Part shown: positions 7,562 through 16,206 of the stretch, piece after piece
How the letters are laid out: each line of letters starts with the position of its first letter
Position numbering within the stretch: position 1 is the first letter of the stretch
Origin: Roseimaritima multifibrata
GTDB taxonomy: Bacteria > Planctomycetota > Planctomycetia > Pirellulales > Pirellulaceae
Assembly (NCBI RefSeq): GCF_007741495.1
Contig: NZ_CP036262.1
Coordinates: forward strand, 2,170,001-2,234,000
Direction of reading: 5' to 3'
Length of the DNA stretch: 64,000 nucleotides
The notes under the pieces: generated by a model
Database searches by the model: none
What the model was told of the DNA's origin: nothing
The model's input: only the letters and a program-made list of their open reading frames with translations
Translations under genes and position numbers: made by a program

Positions 7562-9055
7562 CTAAATCGTATCGGTGCCAAGGGCAACGGCAGTGGTCAT
7601 GATTTCGTCTGCCGTCCAGTCCGCGGCATCGCGAACCTCGCGGACTTCGCCACGTGCCATCACGCCAATCCTGTCGCAGACAGCAAGTAATTCCGGAAGA
7701 TAGGAACTGACGAAGACGACGGTTTTTCCTTCCGCGGCAAGGTTGCCAATCATTCGGTAGATCTCGGCTTTTGTGCCAACATCGATCCCTTTGGTCGGTT
7801 CGTCTAGTAGTAGCAGCTCAGCTCCTTGGTGCAAGATTCTTGCCAGCGCAACCTTCTGTTGGTTTCCGCCGGATAGTTGGGAGACCGGCTGAGTGGCGGA
7901 AGCTGCTTTCACTTCCATCCGTTTCATCCACTCGGTCGCCGAGCGGTGTCGCTTTCGCAAATTCAGCCATCCCCAGCAGGAGTAGGGTTGCAGGGCACCC
8001 AGCGTAATGTTTTCAAGAATCGATAAATCTTGAGCCAGCCCTTCGCCTTTGCGATCTTCAGAGAGGAATCCGAATCCGGCGGCACGTCTAGCTCTGACGG
8101 AATTGCCTACGACTCTTTGATGGACCAGGATCTTCCCTTTATCGGTCGAATCCAATCCAAAAAGGGTCCGCAGCAATTCGGTTCTACCGGCTCCCACCAA
8201 CCCCGCCACGCCAAAGACTTCACCGCGATGCAGTTGCAGAGAAACGTTTTGAGGAGTTGGGTTGCCGGATAATTCTTGGATTTCGATCCACGGTTCAGCG
8301 ACCGAATGAGGCACTGCCGGATAAAGCTCCTTCACGTCGCGACCGACCATTAAAGAAACAATTTGATCATCAGAAATGTCGTTGATTGATCCGTCACCGA
8401 CGTTTTGTCCATCACGTAGTACCGAATAAGTGTCCGTGATATCGCGAACCTCTTCCAAAAAATGGCTGATGTAAACGATGCCGATTCCACGATCTTTCAG
8501 CTTGCGAATGATATCGAATAAGCGGGCAACATCCGCTTGGGGAAGGGAACTGGTCGGTTCATCAAACAGAATGATCCGGGCGTTGCTGACCAAAGCACGC
8601 GCGATTTCGACCAGTTGCTGCGTGGCAACGGATTGTTCGCCGACAATGGCTCGGGGATCTAGGTCGCTCAGGCCGACCGTCTGTAAGGCTTCGCGGACTT
8701 GAGGACGGTCGCGATGTCGCAGCAACAGTCCGAAACCGCCCTGCCCCAGTTGAAGGTTATCTTCAACGCTCAGCTCGGGTGCTAGGTTCAGTTCCTGGTA
8801 GATCATTCCGACGCCTTGGCGTCGCGCGTCGGCAGGTCCCGCAGGTCGAAAATCCTTGCCGTCGATTTTCATCTGTCCACGGTCGGCAAAGTGAGCACCA
8901 CTCAGCACTTTTAACAAAGTGCTTTTACCGGCTCCGTTTTCACCGATCAACGCTAAGACTTCCCCAGCGCGTACCGTTAGTGAAACATTGCGAAGCGCCT
9001 CGGTCGGGCCAAACCGCTTGCATACGTTCGATACTTGAAGTAGCTCCGTGGACAT
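7562..9055 (-). CDS. Ribose-type ABC transporter ATP-binding protein (double ATPase)
   Basis: 497 residues with two ABC cassettes fused head to tail, as in RbsA, MglA and XylG. The first has Walker A GENGAGKSTLLKVLSG and Walker B IILFDEPTSSL. The second starts near residue 250, where its P-loop is degenerate (GVAGLVGAGRTELLR, normal for this class), and carries LSGGNQQKVALARIL and LLLDEPTKGID. It powers import by the permease encoded 12 bp downstream. The binding-protein gene ends 46 bp upstream, so all three are probably one transcript. Confidence 0.93.
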   Translation of the reverse strand: MSTELLQVSNVCKRFGPTEALRNVSLTVRAGEVLALIGENGAGKSTLLKVLSGAHFADRGQMKIDGKDFRPAGPADARRQGVGMIYQELNLAPELSVEDNLQLGQGGFGLLLRHRDRPQVREALQTVGLSDLDPRAIVGEQSVATQQLVEIARALVSNARIILFDEPTSSLPQADVARLFDIIRKLKDRGIGIVYISHFLEEVRDITDTYSVLRDGQNVGDGSINDISDDQIVSLMVGRDVKELYPAVPHSVAEPWIEIQELSGNPTPQNVSLQLHRGEVFGVAGLVGAGRTELLRTLFGLDSTDKGKILVHQRVVGNSVRARRAAGFGFLSEDRKGEGLAQDLSILENITLGALQPYSCWGWLNLRKRHRSATEWMKRMEVKAASATQPVSQLSGGNQQKVALARILHQGAELLLLDEPTKGIDVGTKAEIYRMIGNLAAEGKTVVFVSSYLPELLAVCDRIGVMARGEVREVRDAADWTADEIMTTAVALGTDTI

Positions 9056-9101
9056 TTATTTAACAACTTCCTCGCTGAAAGACTGAGGGATCATCCAATG
9101 C

Positions 9102-10091
9102 TTATTCTAGGATTTTGGGTTTAAGCAATGATTGGATCTCTGGCTCCTTCATGTTTTCAGGGGTCGCAACATGTTCACCGGTATTGATGACCGCTTCGGT
9201 CGGCTTGCCGTCCAGTTCGGCTAAGATTGCTTTCACCGCTTGGTAGCCCATCGCGATGGGGTCCTGAAGAACGACGCCGCTGCAAGACCCATCCGACATC
9301 GCTTCGATCAGGGCATCGCTTGTATCAAACGCGACAAGTTTGACTTTGCCATTCAGCCCTGCGTTTCGCAGGGCTTCTAATGTTCCGTTTGCGTTTGGTT
9401 CACAGACTGCAAAGATTCCGGCGAGGTCTTTGCCATGTTGTTGCAGCAATTGATCAGCCATCTGTTTGGCCGTGGTGGCACTTTCTCCCGCATACTGATC
9501 TGACGAGACGACTTTGATTTCTGGGAAGTCTTCCAGGCCGGCAAGAAAGCCTTCTTCGCGCTGTTCGGTACTCTCGCTGCCAGGTAGATAGCGAAGCAGA
9601 ATCACGTTCCCTTTTTCGTTGATCGATTTTGCCATCTGTTGGGCAGCCAGTTTGCCACCGTGGTAATTGTCGGTTGCGACGTAGCTGATGATTTCGGGCC
9701 CTTCATCCAGCCCGCTGTCAAAAATGACGACCGGGATTCCTTCGGCGATCGATTCCTCGACCGCGTCGACCAGGCCTCCTTTTTGATTAGGGGCAAGCAC
9801 GATTCCGTCAACGTTCATCGTGATCATGTTCTTGACCGTTTCGATTTGGCTGCCGGTGTCGCTTTCGACAACAGGTCCACGCCAAATAATTTCGACGTTC
9901 CCTGCTTCGTCAGCAGCCTTTTGGGCTCCGAAGTGAACCGATTTCCAGAATTCGTGACTGGTTCCTTTCGGGATGACAGCGATACGCCGCATGCCGTCCG
10001 CGGTTGAATCCGACACTGTGGAGGAGGACGAACCGCAGCCAATAAACAAGAGAGCGGACAGACTGAGCAAGGTGAAACGCAGAGGATTCAA
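9102..10091 (-). CDS. Sugar ABC transporter substrate-binding lipoprotein
   Basis: Periplasmic-binding-protein-fold receptor of the ribose type. I choose the TTG at 10091, because it gives MNPLRFTLLSLSALLFIGC, a clean lipoprotein signal with lipobox LFIGC (lipidated Cys19), and has GGAG about nine bases upstream. The longer ATG frame to 10289 would run across the divergent promoter region. The protein is then 329 residues. Family motifs include IAVIPKGTSHEFWKSVHFGAQKAA, DGIVLAPNQ, GIPVVIFDSGLD and GIFAVCEPNANG. It is the first gene of the importer operon and is divergent from the keto-acid decarboxylase. Confidence 0.9.
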   Translation of the reverse strand: MNPLRFTLLSLSALLFIGCGSSSSTVSDSTADGMRRIAVIPKGTSHEFWKSVHFGAQKAADEAGNVEIIWRGPVVESDTGSQIETVKNMITMNVDGIVLAPNQKGGLVDAVEESIAEGIPVVIFDSGLDEGPEIISYVATDNYHGGKLAAQQMAKSINEKGNVILLRYLPGSESTEQREEGFLAGLEDFPEIKVVSSDQYAGESATTAKQMADQLLQQHGKDLAGIFAVCEPNANGTLEALRNAGLNGKVKLVAFDTSDALIEAMSDGSCSGVVLQDPIAMGYQAVKAILAELDGKPTEAVINTGEHVATPENMKEPEIQSLLKPKILE

Positions 10092-10232
10092 AACAAGGGC
10101 TCCGCTGATGAGGCAAAAAGAATGAAGCAAATGGACGTCAAGGGCCGGTTGAGTGACCGAAGCTGCCATAATAGTAATGGATGTTGCCCCTTGCCTGTAT
10201 CTTTTCTCGATGCGTTTTTGGAGGAATTCCGA

Positions 10233-11903
10233 ATGAATGGCGTCCGACAACCGACAGCGAATCCAACGATAGGCCAATACCTTATCCAACGCTTGCAGGA
10301 CTACGGTATTCGAGACATCTTCGGGATCCCGGGAGATTACGTCCTTTCTTTTTATGGGCAGCTGGAACAGAGTGATTTAAACGTCGTTGGCTGTACCCGT
10401 GAGGACTGTGCAGGGTTTGCCGCCGATGCGTATGCCCGTCTGAATGGAATCGGGGCGGTCTGCGTAACCTACTGTGTGGGGGGATTTAGTGTCGCGAACA
10501 GCATTGCGGGGGCGTTCGCTGAAAAATCACCCGTCGTTGTGATTAGCGGTTCGCCGGGAATGAACGAACGTCAGCACGGAACTTTACTGCATCACAAAGT
10601 CCGAGACTTTCGCACTCAATTGGAGGTTTTTGAAAAACTGACCATCTGTGCGGTGGAATTGTCGGATCCTCTGGAAGCGTTTGCTTTGATCGATCAGGCG
10701 CTTGAGGCAGCCGATCGGTATAAACGCCCCGTCTATATCGAATTGCCTCGAGACATGGTGCATGTCGTCCCACCGATGAATCATGCTTCTCACCGGCCCC
10801 CTGTGGAAACCCATCCGCAGGCGCTTGACGAAGCGATTCGCGAAGTGGTCCAGCGACTGCAGAAAGCAGAACGCCCGCTGATTTTGGCGGGAGTCGAAAT
10901 CCACCGTTTCGGTTTGCAGGATTCGTTGTTGGCGCTGGCCGAGGCGACGCGGATTCCCATCGCAGCGACGATCCTTGGAAAGAGTGTCGTTAGTGAACAA
11001 CATCCCTTGTTCGTCGGTTTGTACGAAGGGGCGATCGGGCATCCCGAAATCACTCAATATGTCGAGGAGAGTGACCTGATCTTGATGCTGGGGACTTTTT
11101 TGACCGACATCAATATGGGAATTTTTACGGCGAATCTAAAACCGGACCAGTGCGTGTTGGCAACCAGTGAGCAACTTCGGATCTCGCATCACTACTTCCA
11201 CGACGTTCCGCTTGAGCCGTTTTTACAAGCCTTGATCGCGGAGGATTTGTCTCCTACCACTCGCCAGGTTCCGGATCCACTGCGCGCGCTAAGAAGAATG
11301 AAAGCGATCGAAGTCCAGCCGAATGAACCGCTGCGAACCAGCCGCATGATGTCGCTGCTAAACCGTTATCTCGATCCTCAGACCGTCGTCATCGCGGACG
11401 TGGGGGACTGTTTGTTTGCGGCAACGGAACTGGTAACCCATGATCGAGGTGAATTTCTTAGCCCCGCCTATTACACGTCGATGGGGTTTGGAATCCCTGC
11501 CGGCTTGGGGGCAGCGGTCGCGAAGAGCGACCATCGAATTGTGATTCTGGTTGGCGACGGCGCCTTTCAGATGACCGGCCAAGAAATGTCGACTCTGATT
11601 CGGATGGGCGCTGCCCCGATTGTGATCCTGTTGGATAACCATGGGTACGGAACCGAACGGTACCTGCACCCAGGTGAATGGAAGTACAACGAAATTCAAC
11701 CTTGGAATTACGCTCGGTTACCAGAGATCTACGGAGGTGCCCGAGGGACGCTTTGCACGACGGAAAAAGAATTCGAATCCGCCTTGACCGTCGCATGGGA
11801 TGATCGCTCGAAGTTGCATTTGCTTCAGTGTCGGCTGGCAGAGAACGACGCAAGTGAGACGCTGAAAAATATCGCGGCCCGAATGGGAGAGCGAGTCGGT
11901 TAA
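10233..11903 (+). CDS. Thiamine-diphosphate 2-keto acid decarboxylase (pyruvate/indolepyruvate decarboxylase family)
   Basis: The start at 10233 (MNGVRQPTANPTIGQYLIQ) is fixed by GGAGG at 10220-10224; this gives 556 residues, typical of the family. The N-terminal cofactor domain has IFGIPGDYVLSFY and the catalytic Glu57 within TREDCAGFAADAYAR. A histidine pair lies in HGTLLHHKV. The C-terminal half has the diphosphate and metal motif GDGAFQMTGQEMS ending LDNHGYGTE. Such enzymes decarboxylate pyruvate, indolepyruvate or branched keto acids to aldehydes. The precise substrate cannot be read here, and acetolactate-synthase-like relatives are a less likely alternative. It is divergent from the sugar importer. 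Confidence 0.85.
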   Translation: MNGVRQPTANPTIGQYLIQRLQDYGIRDIFGIPGDYVLSFYGQLEQSDLNVVGCTREDCAGFAADAYARLNGIGAVCVTYCVGGFSVANSIAGAFAEKSPVVVISGSPGMNERQHGTLLHHKVRDFRTQLEVFEKLTICAVELSDPLEAFALIDQALEAADRYKRPVYIELPRDMVHVVPPMNHASHRPPVETHPQALDEAIREVVQRLQKAERPLILAGVEIHRFGLQDSLLALAEATRIPIAATILGKSVVSEQHPLFVGLYEGAIGHPEITQYVEESDLILMLGTFLTDINMGIFTANLKPDQCVLATSEQLRISHHYFHDVPLEPFLQALIAEDLSPTTRQVPDPLRALRRMKAIEVQPNEPLRTSRMMSLLNRYLDPQTVVIADVGDCLFAATELVTHDRGEFLSPAYYTSMGFGIPAGLGAAVAKSDHRIVILVGDGAFQMTGQEMSTLIRMGAAPIVILLDNHGYGTERYLHPGEWKYNEIQPWNYARLPEIYGGARGTLCTTEKEFESALTVAWDDRSKLHLLQCRLAENDASETLKNIAARMGERVG

Positions 11904-12012
11904 GGAGAGAGGATCCCGTGCAAATCGAACCGGCAGAACTTACGTCGCTGCGAATGCACCAGCGAGAAAGGGGGGCTGAGGATTCGAAAGCTGCGGCAGA
12001 TTTCTGGCCAGG

Positions 12013-12870
12013 CTACACGTCGGTAATGCGCCGGCGAACGGTTGGGGCTGGGCTAGGTGGTGTTTGACGCGTTTCAGTTGCTGGAGTATTGACGTTGAAA
12101 TGAGGCGCCGGGACCGTGGGCGCTGGTGCCTGCCGAGTCGCTGCGCCATCCATGTCTCCCAGGTATTCTTCGCGGACTTGCGGATGGCGTTTGACTTCAT
12201 CCGGACTGCCGTCGATCAATACCTGTCCTTTGCTGATCACATAACAGCGATCGACGGTTCCCAAGATTTCGCGAGCCGCATGGTCGGTGATTAAAACGGC
12301 AATCCCGGCGTCTCTTAATTGGTGGATCACGCCTTGGATCGATTGCACCGTTACCGGATCGATTCCCGCAAAGGGTTCGTCCAGCATCACGATCCGTGGT
12401 TGTGATACCAGGCAACGGGCAATTTCTAATCGTCGTCGTTCTCCACCGGATAGCCCGGACGCCCGGCTCCGGCGGATGTGGGTGATGTTGAACTCTTCCA
12501 GCAGCTGATCGGTCCGCATGTTGCGTTCTTTGCGGCCGACGCCCAGCAGTTCGAACAGCGATGAAATGTTTTGCTCGACGGTCAATTTGCGAAAGACGCT
12601 GGGTTCCTGTGGCAGGTATCCCATGGCTCCGTCGCGGGCTCGCCGGAACATCGGCCAGTCGGTGACGTCTTGGCCGCTTAGAAATACGCGTCCACGGTCC
12701 GGTTCGACCATGCCACAAATCATCCGGAAGCTTGTCGATTTACCCGCCCCGTTGGGCCCCAGTAAACCAACAATCTCCGCTTCGCCGACGTGCAAACTAA
12801 CGCCATCGACAACGCGCCGGCGGCCATATGTTTTTTGTAAATTGACTGCTTGAAGAATCGGTTCGTGCAT
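12013..12870 (-). CDS. lptB: LptB-like lipopolysaccharide export ABC ATPase
   Basis: 285 residues with a full ABC cassette: Walker A GLLGPNGAGKSTSFRMICG, Q-loop GYLPQEPSVFRKLTVEQN, signature LSGGERRRLEIARCL, Walker B VMLDEPFAGIDP and the H-loop VLITDHAAREIL. The phrase DEPFAGIDPVTV and the overall order match LptB, the cytosolic ATPase driving LPS extraction from the inner membrane. About 45 extra residues at the C-terminus, rich in Pro, Ala and Thr, are outside the usual family length. It lies 15 bp after lepB and is probably cotranscribed. Its permease partners are not in the window. Confidence 0.88.
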   Translation of the reverse strand: MHEPILQAVNLQKTYGRRRVVDGVSLHVGEAEIVGLLGPNGAGKSTSFRMICGMVEPDRGRVFLSGQDVTDWPMFRRARDGAMGYLPQEPSVFRKLTVEQNISSLFELLGVGRKERNMRTDQLLEEFNITHIRRSRASGLSGGERRRLEIARCLVSQPRIVMLDEPFAGIDPVTVQSIQGVIHQLRDAGIAVLITDHAAREILGTVDRCYVISKGQVLIDGSPDEVKRHPQVREEYLGDMDGAATRQAPAPTVPAPHFNVNTPATETRQTPPSPAPTVRRRITDV

Positions 12871-12885
12871 CCTGCTTTACCTTAC

Positions 12886-14754
12886 TTATCGAATCAATTT
12901 GATCCGTTTGACATTCGGAGTAAACGGGACAGGGCGGTTCCAAGGATGGGGCCAGAAGACCAGCAACGCTTTGCCGACCAATAGATCACGTGGCACAAAG
13001 TGGCTTCTGGCAAATTTATAAGCGTCTTCATCGGGGACCGGTGGGAATTGATAGGAGACCCAGCTGCGGGCGTCTTTGCTTTCCGGGCTGTTGTCGCCCA
13101 TCGGAAAGAACTGATCGGCCTCTAGTTCGAATTCGATGATCCGCCGTTGGCTGAACAGATTGGTTTCGGCCCACAATTGTGGTTCGTCCATAATGCGATG
13201 GATTTGATTTGTGCTCGGCGAGCTTTCATAGTCGTTCATCTTCATGCCACCACGACTGGCGATGTAGTACTGGTCGCGGTACAGCCGAAATCCGTCGACC
13301 GTGGCGGTTCCCCCGGCAACGGCGATTCCGACAGGGGCTGCGTCTAGTGGATCGGCGGAAGATGTGTGGGGACGGTCTTCGAAGGAGCTGCCATAAGTGG
13401 CTGGGTCAAAGGTCGCCAAGCGATCAAATTCAATGGAAGAACCATCGACCCAAAGACGTAGCTGATTGTCGATGTTGGAAAACCGCAAAGTGTGGCTCTG
13501 CCCTGCGAGGACGGATGTGGTCGCTGTGCGATTTTTTTCCCCATCGTCGAATGTATAGGGTTCGCTACCATCAATCGAAAGGGTCGCGGTTCCCGAGGTT
13601 AGATCGATTGTGCATCGATAATGAACGCCCGCTTCGACGATCTGTAAGACCGCTTCTTTGACATTCGCATCCGTTTCCAAATCGACTTCAAACGTCAGGT
13701 CGCCAACCCAGTGCAGTCCGCCTCTCAATAGACCGTTATCTGACGAACCGCGAGGAAGCACCCCGTCGCTGTAACCTAAACTGAAACCGTTGGGCCCGCG
13801 GACTTCGCCACGATTGGCGGTAACGTAAGAATCGTATTGATAGAAATCGGTGATCGCTGTGCTGTGATATGGGGAACCGGTAATTTCCCCGCCATCATCT
13901 AGTTGGGCTCTCTGTACATCGGACAGGACGTTGTGGAAGTATCGCAACCACTCCAGTTTGTCATTCGCCTGTACCGTTGCCGTCAGGCCCTCTTTCGATT
14001 GCTCGATCTGCCACGAATCGGTTGGTGGTTCGGTCGCATCCAGACGCCATGGTTGCAGGCGACTAGGGAAGCCTGCCTCTAACAAGTCGGTCGCCTGGTA
14101 GGCCGAATCGTAAACGATATGAGCCGTTGGCATCACCTTGTAGTCTGGTTTCCGAGCGATCGAGAAAACATCCGAGCCCAGTGGACGGGTATAGATGTCG
14201 CCGCGGTCGACTCGCAATGTTTCTTCAGGAAGACCAACCAGTCGTTTGATGTAGTTCTGTTTTGGGTTGCCCGGATATTTGAAAACGATCACATCCCATC
14301 GTTTCGGCTCTTGGATCGCGTACGCAAACTTACTAACCAAAATTCGGTCGCCGCTAAAAGTGGCATCATTTGCTTCGGCTTGAAGGCTGAGGATGTTCTG
14401 TTTCCGACAGATCGGGCAACGTCCGGCGACAACATCTTGGGAATGGCCCATTTGCCCGCCGTAGGTTTGTGGATCCAGGTTTTCGACACTAGCGCCAACC
14501 CGGAAATTGTATCCACACTCTTCGCAGAAAAGGTCTTTATGGGCTCCCATCAGGGTCGGAGCCATCGAACCGGTGGGAATCACAAACGCTTCCGCTACGA
14601 AGCCGCGAAAGAGCAACGCCAGGATAATGGCGACGCAAACCGATTCGACCGATTCGCGGAGCCCGGCAACGGAACGCTGGTAGCGCTTTTGTGCTGCTTG
14701 ATCGGTTGCGTCTCCAGCAGTCGACTTCGAGCCGGATTTCGTAGAAGTTGCCAT
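12886..14754 (-). CDS. lepB: Signal peptidase I with zinc-ribbon and large insertion
   Basis: Start chosen at ATG 14754 (MATSTKSGSK); the longer frame to 15075 is unsupported. The protein has 622 residues, about twice the usual size. One membrane span lies near 38-57, followed by the catalytic serine box PTGSMAPTL (Ser63). The catalytic lysine is Lys170 in YIKRLVGLPEE. Between them sit two Cys pairs, CEEC (77,80) and CPIC (113,116), which look like a zinc ribbon. Roughly residues 210-545 are inserted and include a beta-rich LamG-like stretch (LTFEVDLETDANV, LRLWVDGSSI). Core box E resumes at FFPMGDNSPESKDARSW. It cleaves signal peptides at the outer face of the inner membrane. Confidence 0.9.
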   Translation of the reverse strand: MATSTKSGSKSTAGDATDQAAQKRYQRSVAGLRESVESVCVAIILALLFRGFVAEAFVIPTGSMAPTLMGAHKDLFCEECGYNFRVGASVENLDPQTYGGQMGHSQDVVAGRCPICRKQNILSLQAEANDATFSGDRILVSKFAYAIQEPKRWDVIVFKYPGNPKQNYIKRLVGLPEETLRVDRGDIYTRPLGSDVFSIARKPDYKVMPTAHIVYDSAYQATDLLEAGFPSRLQPWRLDATEPPTDSWQIEQSKEGLTATVQANDKLEWLRYFHNVLSDVQRAQLDDGGEITGSPYHSTAITDFYQYDSYVTANRGEVRGPNGFSLGYSDGVLPRGSSDNGLLRGGLHWVGDLTFEVDLETDANVKEAVLQIVEAGVHYRCTIDLTSGTATLSIDGSEPYTFDDGEKNRTATTSVLAGQSHTLRFSNIDNQLRLWVDGSSIEFDRLATFDPATYGSSFEDRPHTSSADPLDAAPVGIAVAGGTATVDGFRLYRDQYYIASRGGMKMNDYESSPSTNQIHRIMDEPQLWAETNLFSQRRIIEFELEADQFFPMGDNSPESKDARSWVSYQFPPVPDEDAYKFARSHFVPRDLLVGKALLVFWPHPWNRPVPFTPNVKRIKLIR

Positions 14755-15096
14755 GACAAAACTAAATAATGAAAGGTTAGGGGGAATTGGAAGTTTAGTA
14801 AGTTCCCCCAGCGAGCGATACGCCGAAAGAGCTCGATCACGGTCGGTGACCGCGAGACCGGAAAGCGGTGTGGAACCCTTTCCTTTTCTCGCATCGAGGC
14901 AAAACCTCCTGAACGGAAATTCCCGTCCGTGCTCGACTATCTCCTGCACAGCCATTCGTAAGTTGCAGATCACATGTTCTTGCGATATTTCGCAAAGCGG
15001 GCGATCCATGCGTTGGTTTTGATCAGGTCCCGATTCCGGTCGCAGAGTGCCCCCCACGAGGGGATTTCCGGCCAAGCATCGGTGAACTAACAGGTT
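14755..15096 (-). other. Intergenic region upstream of lepB, no gene seen
   Basis: 342 bp between nrdR and lepB. The frame of lepB stays open through part of it, but the translated extension has no family resemblance and lacks a ribosome site. I see no RNA gene and no convincing hairpin. It probably carries the lepB-lptB promoter, which I could not place. Confidence 0.5.
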
Positions 15097-15546
15097 CTAC
15101 CCATGAATGGATTCGATCGCGCGGAAGAAATCTTGGACATTTGCGAAATCTCGATAGACGCTAGCGAACCGAACGTAGGCGACTTCGTCGATCGGCCGCA
15201 GCCGGCGGAGGGTGATTTCCCCGATCTCCTGACAGAGGATTTCCTGGGAATTGCGCAGAAGGACCTCGCTCTCGATTTCCTCCACCACCAATTCGATACG
15301 CTCGGTGCTGACGGGCCGTTTCCAGCAAGCCCTTTCGATCCCGCGACGGATCTTTTCCCGATCGAACGGCTGCCGGCTCTCGTCCCGTTTGACGACGCGT
15401 AGGCTTAGTTCTTCCAGCCGTTCGTAGGTCGTGAACCGTCGATGGCAGGAACCACAGCTCCGGCGTCGCCGGATCATGAATCCATCTTCCATCGCCCGGG
15501 TATCGATAACCCGGTCGTTGTCACGTTTACAGAAAGGACATCTCAT
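15097..15546 (-). CDS. nrdR: Transcriptional repressor NrdR
   Basis: 149 residues, full length. The N-terminal zinc ribbon has Cys3/Cys6 and Cys31/Cys34 (MRCPFCKRDND and RSCGSCHRRF). The ATP-cone follows with VVKRDESRQPFDREKIRRGIERAC. NrdR senses adenine nucleotides and represses ribonucleotide reductase genes by binding NrdR boxes. The gene starts 10 bp after adk, an unusual partner, although both handle adenine nucleotides. No nrd gene is in the window. Confidence 0.95.
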   Translation of the reverse strand: MRCPFCKRDNDRVIDTRAMEDGFMIRRRRSCGSCHRRFTTYERLEELSLRVVKRDESRQPFDREKIRRGIERACWKRPVSTERIELVVEEIESEVLLRNSQEILCQEIGEITLRRLRPIDEVAYVRFASVYRDFANVQDFFRAIESIHG

Positions 15547-15556
15547 CGATCAATCC

Positions 15557-16150
15557 TCATTGCGATTGTCGCTTTGGATCGACGGAGGAATGGGTAATGT
15601 GCCCTCGGATTTGAGCGGTTACTTCTACTGGAGAGAGTGTCCCGTCGATGGTCCGCAGGATCCCGTGCCGTTCGTAGTAATCAAGCAGCGGGGAAGTCGT
15701 GGTACGAAAAATATTCAGGCGAGCCGAGATGGCGTCCGCGTTGTCATCCGCTCGGCATTCGATCGTCGCCCGCTTAAGCAGTCGTTTGACCAGCTCTTCC
15801 TGGGGACATTGCAGATAAAGGACTAGATCGATTGCGTCGTCTAGTTCCTGCAAGTGTTCGTCCAACAACTGAGCCTGAGGAATGGTTCTGGGGAAGCCAT
15901 CGAATAGACAACCCTTTCGGCAGTCTCGATCACGCAGTCGCTGCTTGACCATTCGCATCACAAGATAGTCGGGGGCAAGATTCCCGCCGTCGATGTAACC
16001 AGCGATTTGCCGGCCAAGAGCCGAACCTTGCTGTAGAGTCTCCCGCAGCATCTCTCCAGTCGAGAGATGCGGGATCTGGAGGAACCGGATCAAGCGATCA
16101 CATTGGGTCCCTTTACCAGCACCCGGCGGTCCGATGAAAACAATCCGCAT
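15557..16150 (-). CDS. adk: Adenylate kinase, short-lid form
   Basis: Interconverts AMP, ATP and ADP. I use ATG 16150; a GTG one codon earlier also reads in frame. Of 197 residues, the P-loop GPPGAGKGTQCDRL lies near the N-terminus, then HLSTGEMLRETL, the DGFPRT motif and RATIECRADDNADAISARL. The LID is short and lacks the four-Cys zinc site. It sits directly after secY, as in many bacterial spc operons, but map, infA and rpmJ do not follow; nrdR does. Confidence 0.94.
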   Translation of the reverse strand: MRIVFIGPPGAGKGTQCDRLIRFLQIPHLSTGEMLRETLQQGSALGRQIAGYIDGGNLAPDYLVMRMVKQRLRDRDCRKGCLFDGFPRTIPQAQLLDEHLQELDDAIDLVLYLQCPQEELVKRLLKRATIECRADDNADAISARLNIFRTTTSPLLDYYERHGILRTIDGTLSPVEVTAQIRGHITHSSVDPKRQSQ

Positions 16151-16206
16151 CACGTACTTTTGAAGCCGAGGTTGTTAATACCGGATCGCCGTCGCCTAAA
16201 AGCATT

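Noticed and set aside
10092-10289. Longer start of the sugar-binding protein
   Set aside because: It would place 66 unrelated residues before a perfect lipoprotein signal and would cross the divergent gene's leader.
14755-15075. N-terminal extension of the signal peptidase frame (107 residues)
   Set aside because: The extension has no membrane or catalytic feature and the family start is at MATSTKSGSK; no ribosome site was seen at 15075.
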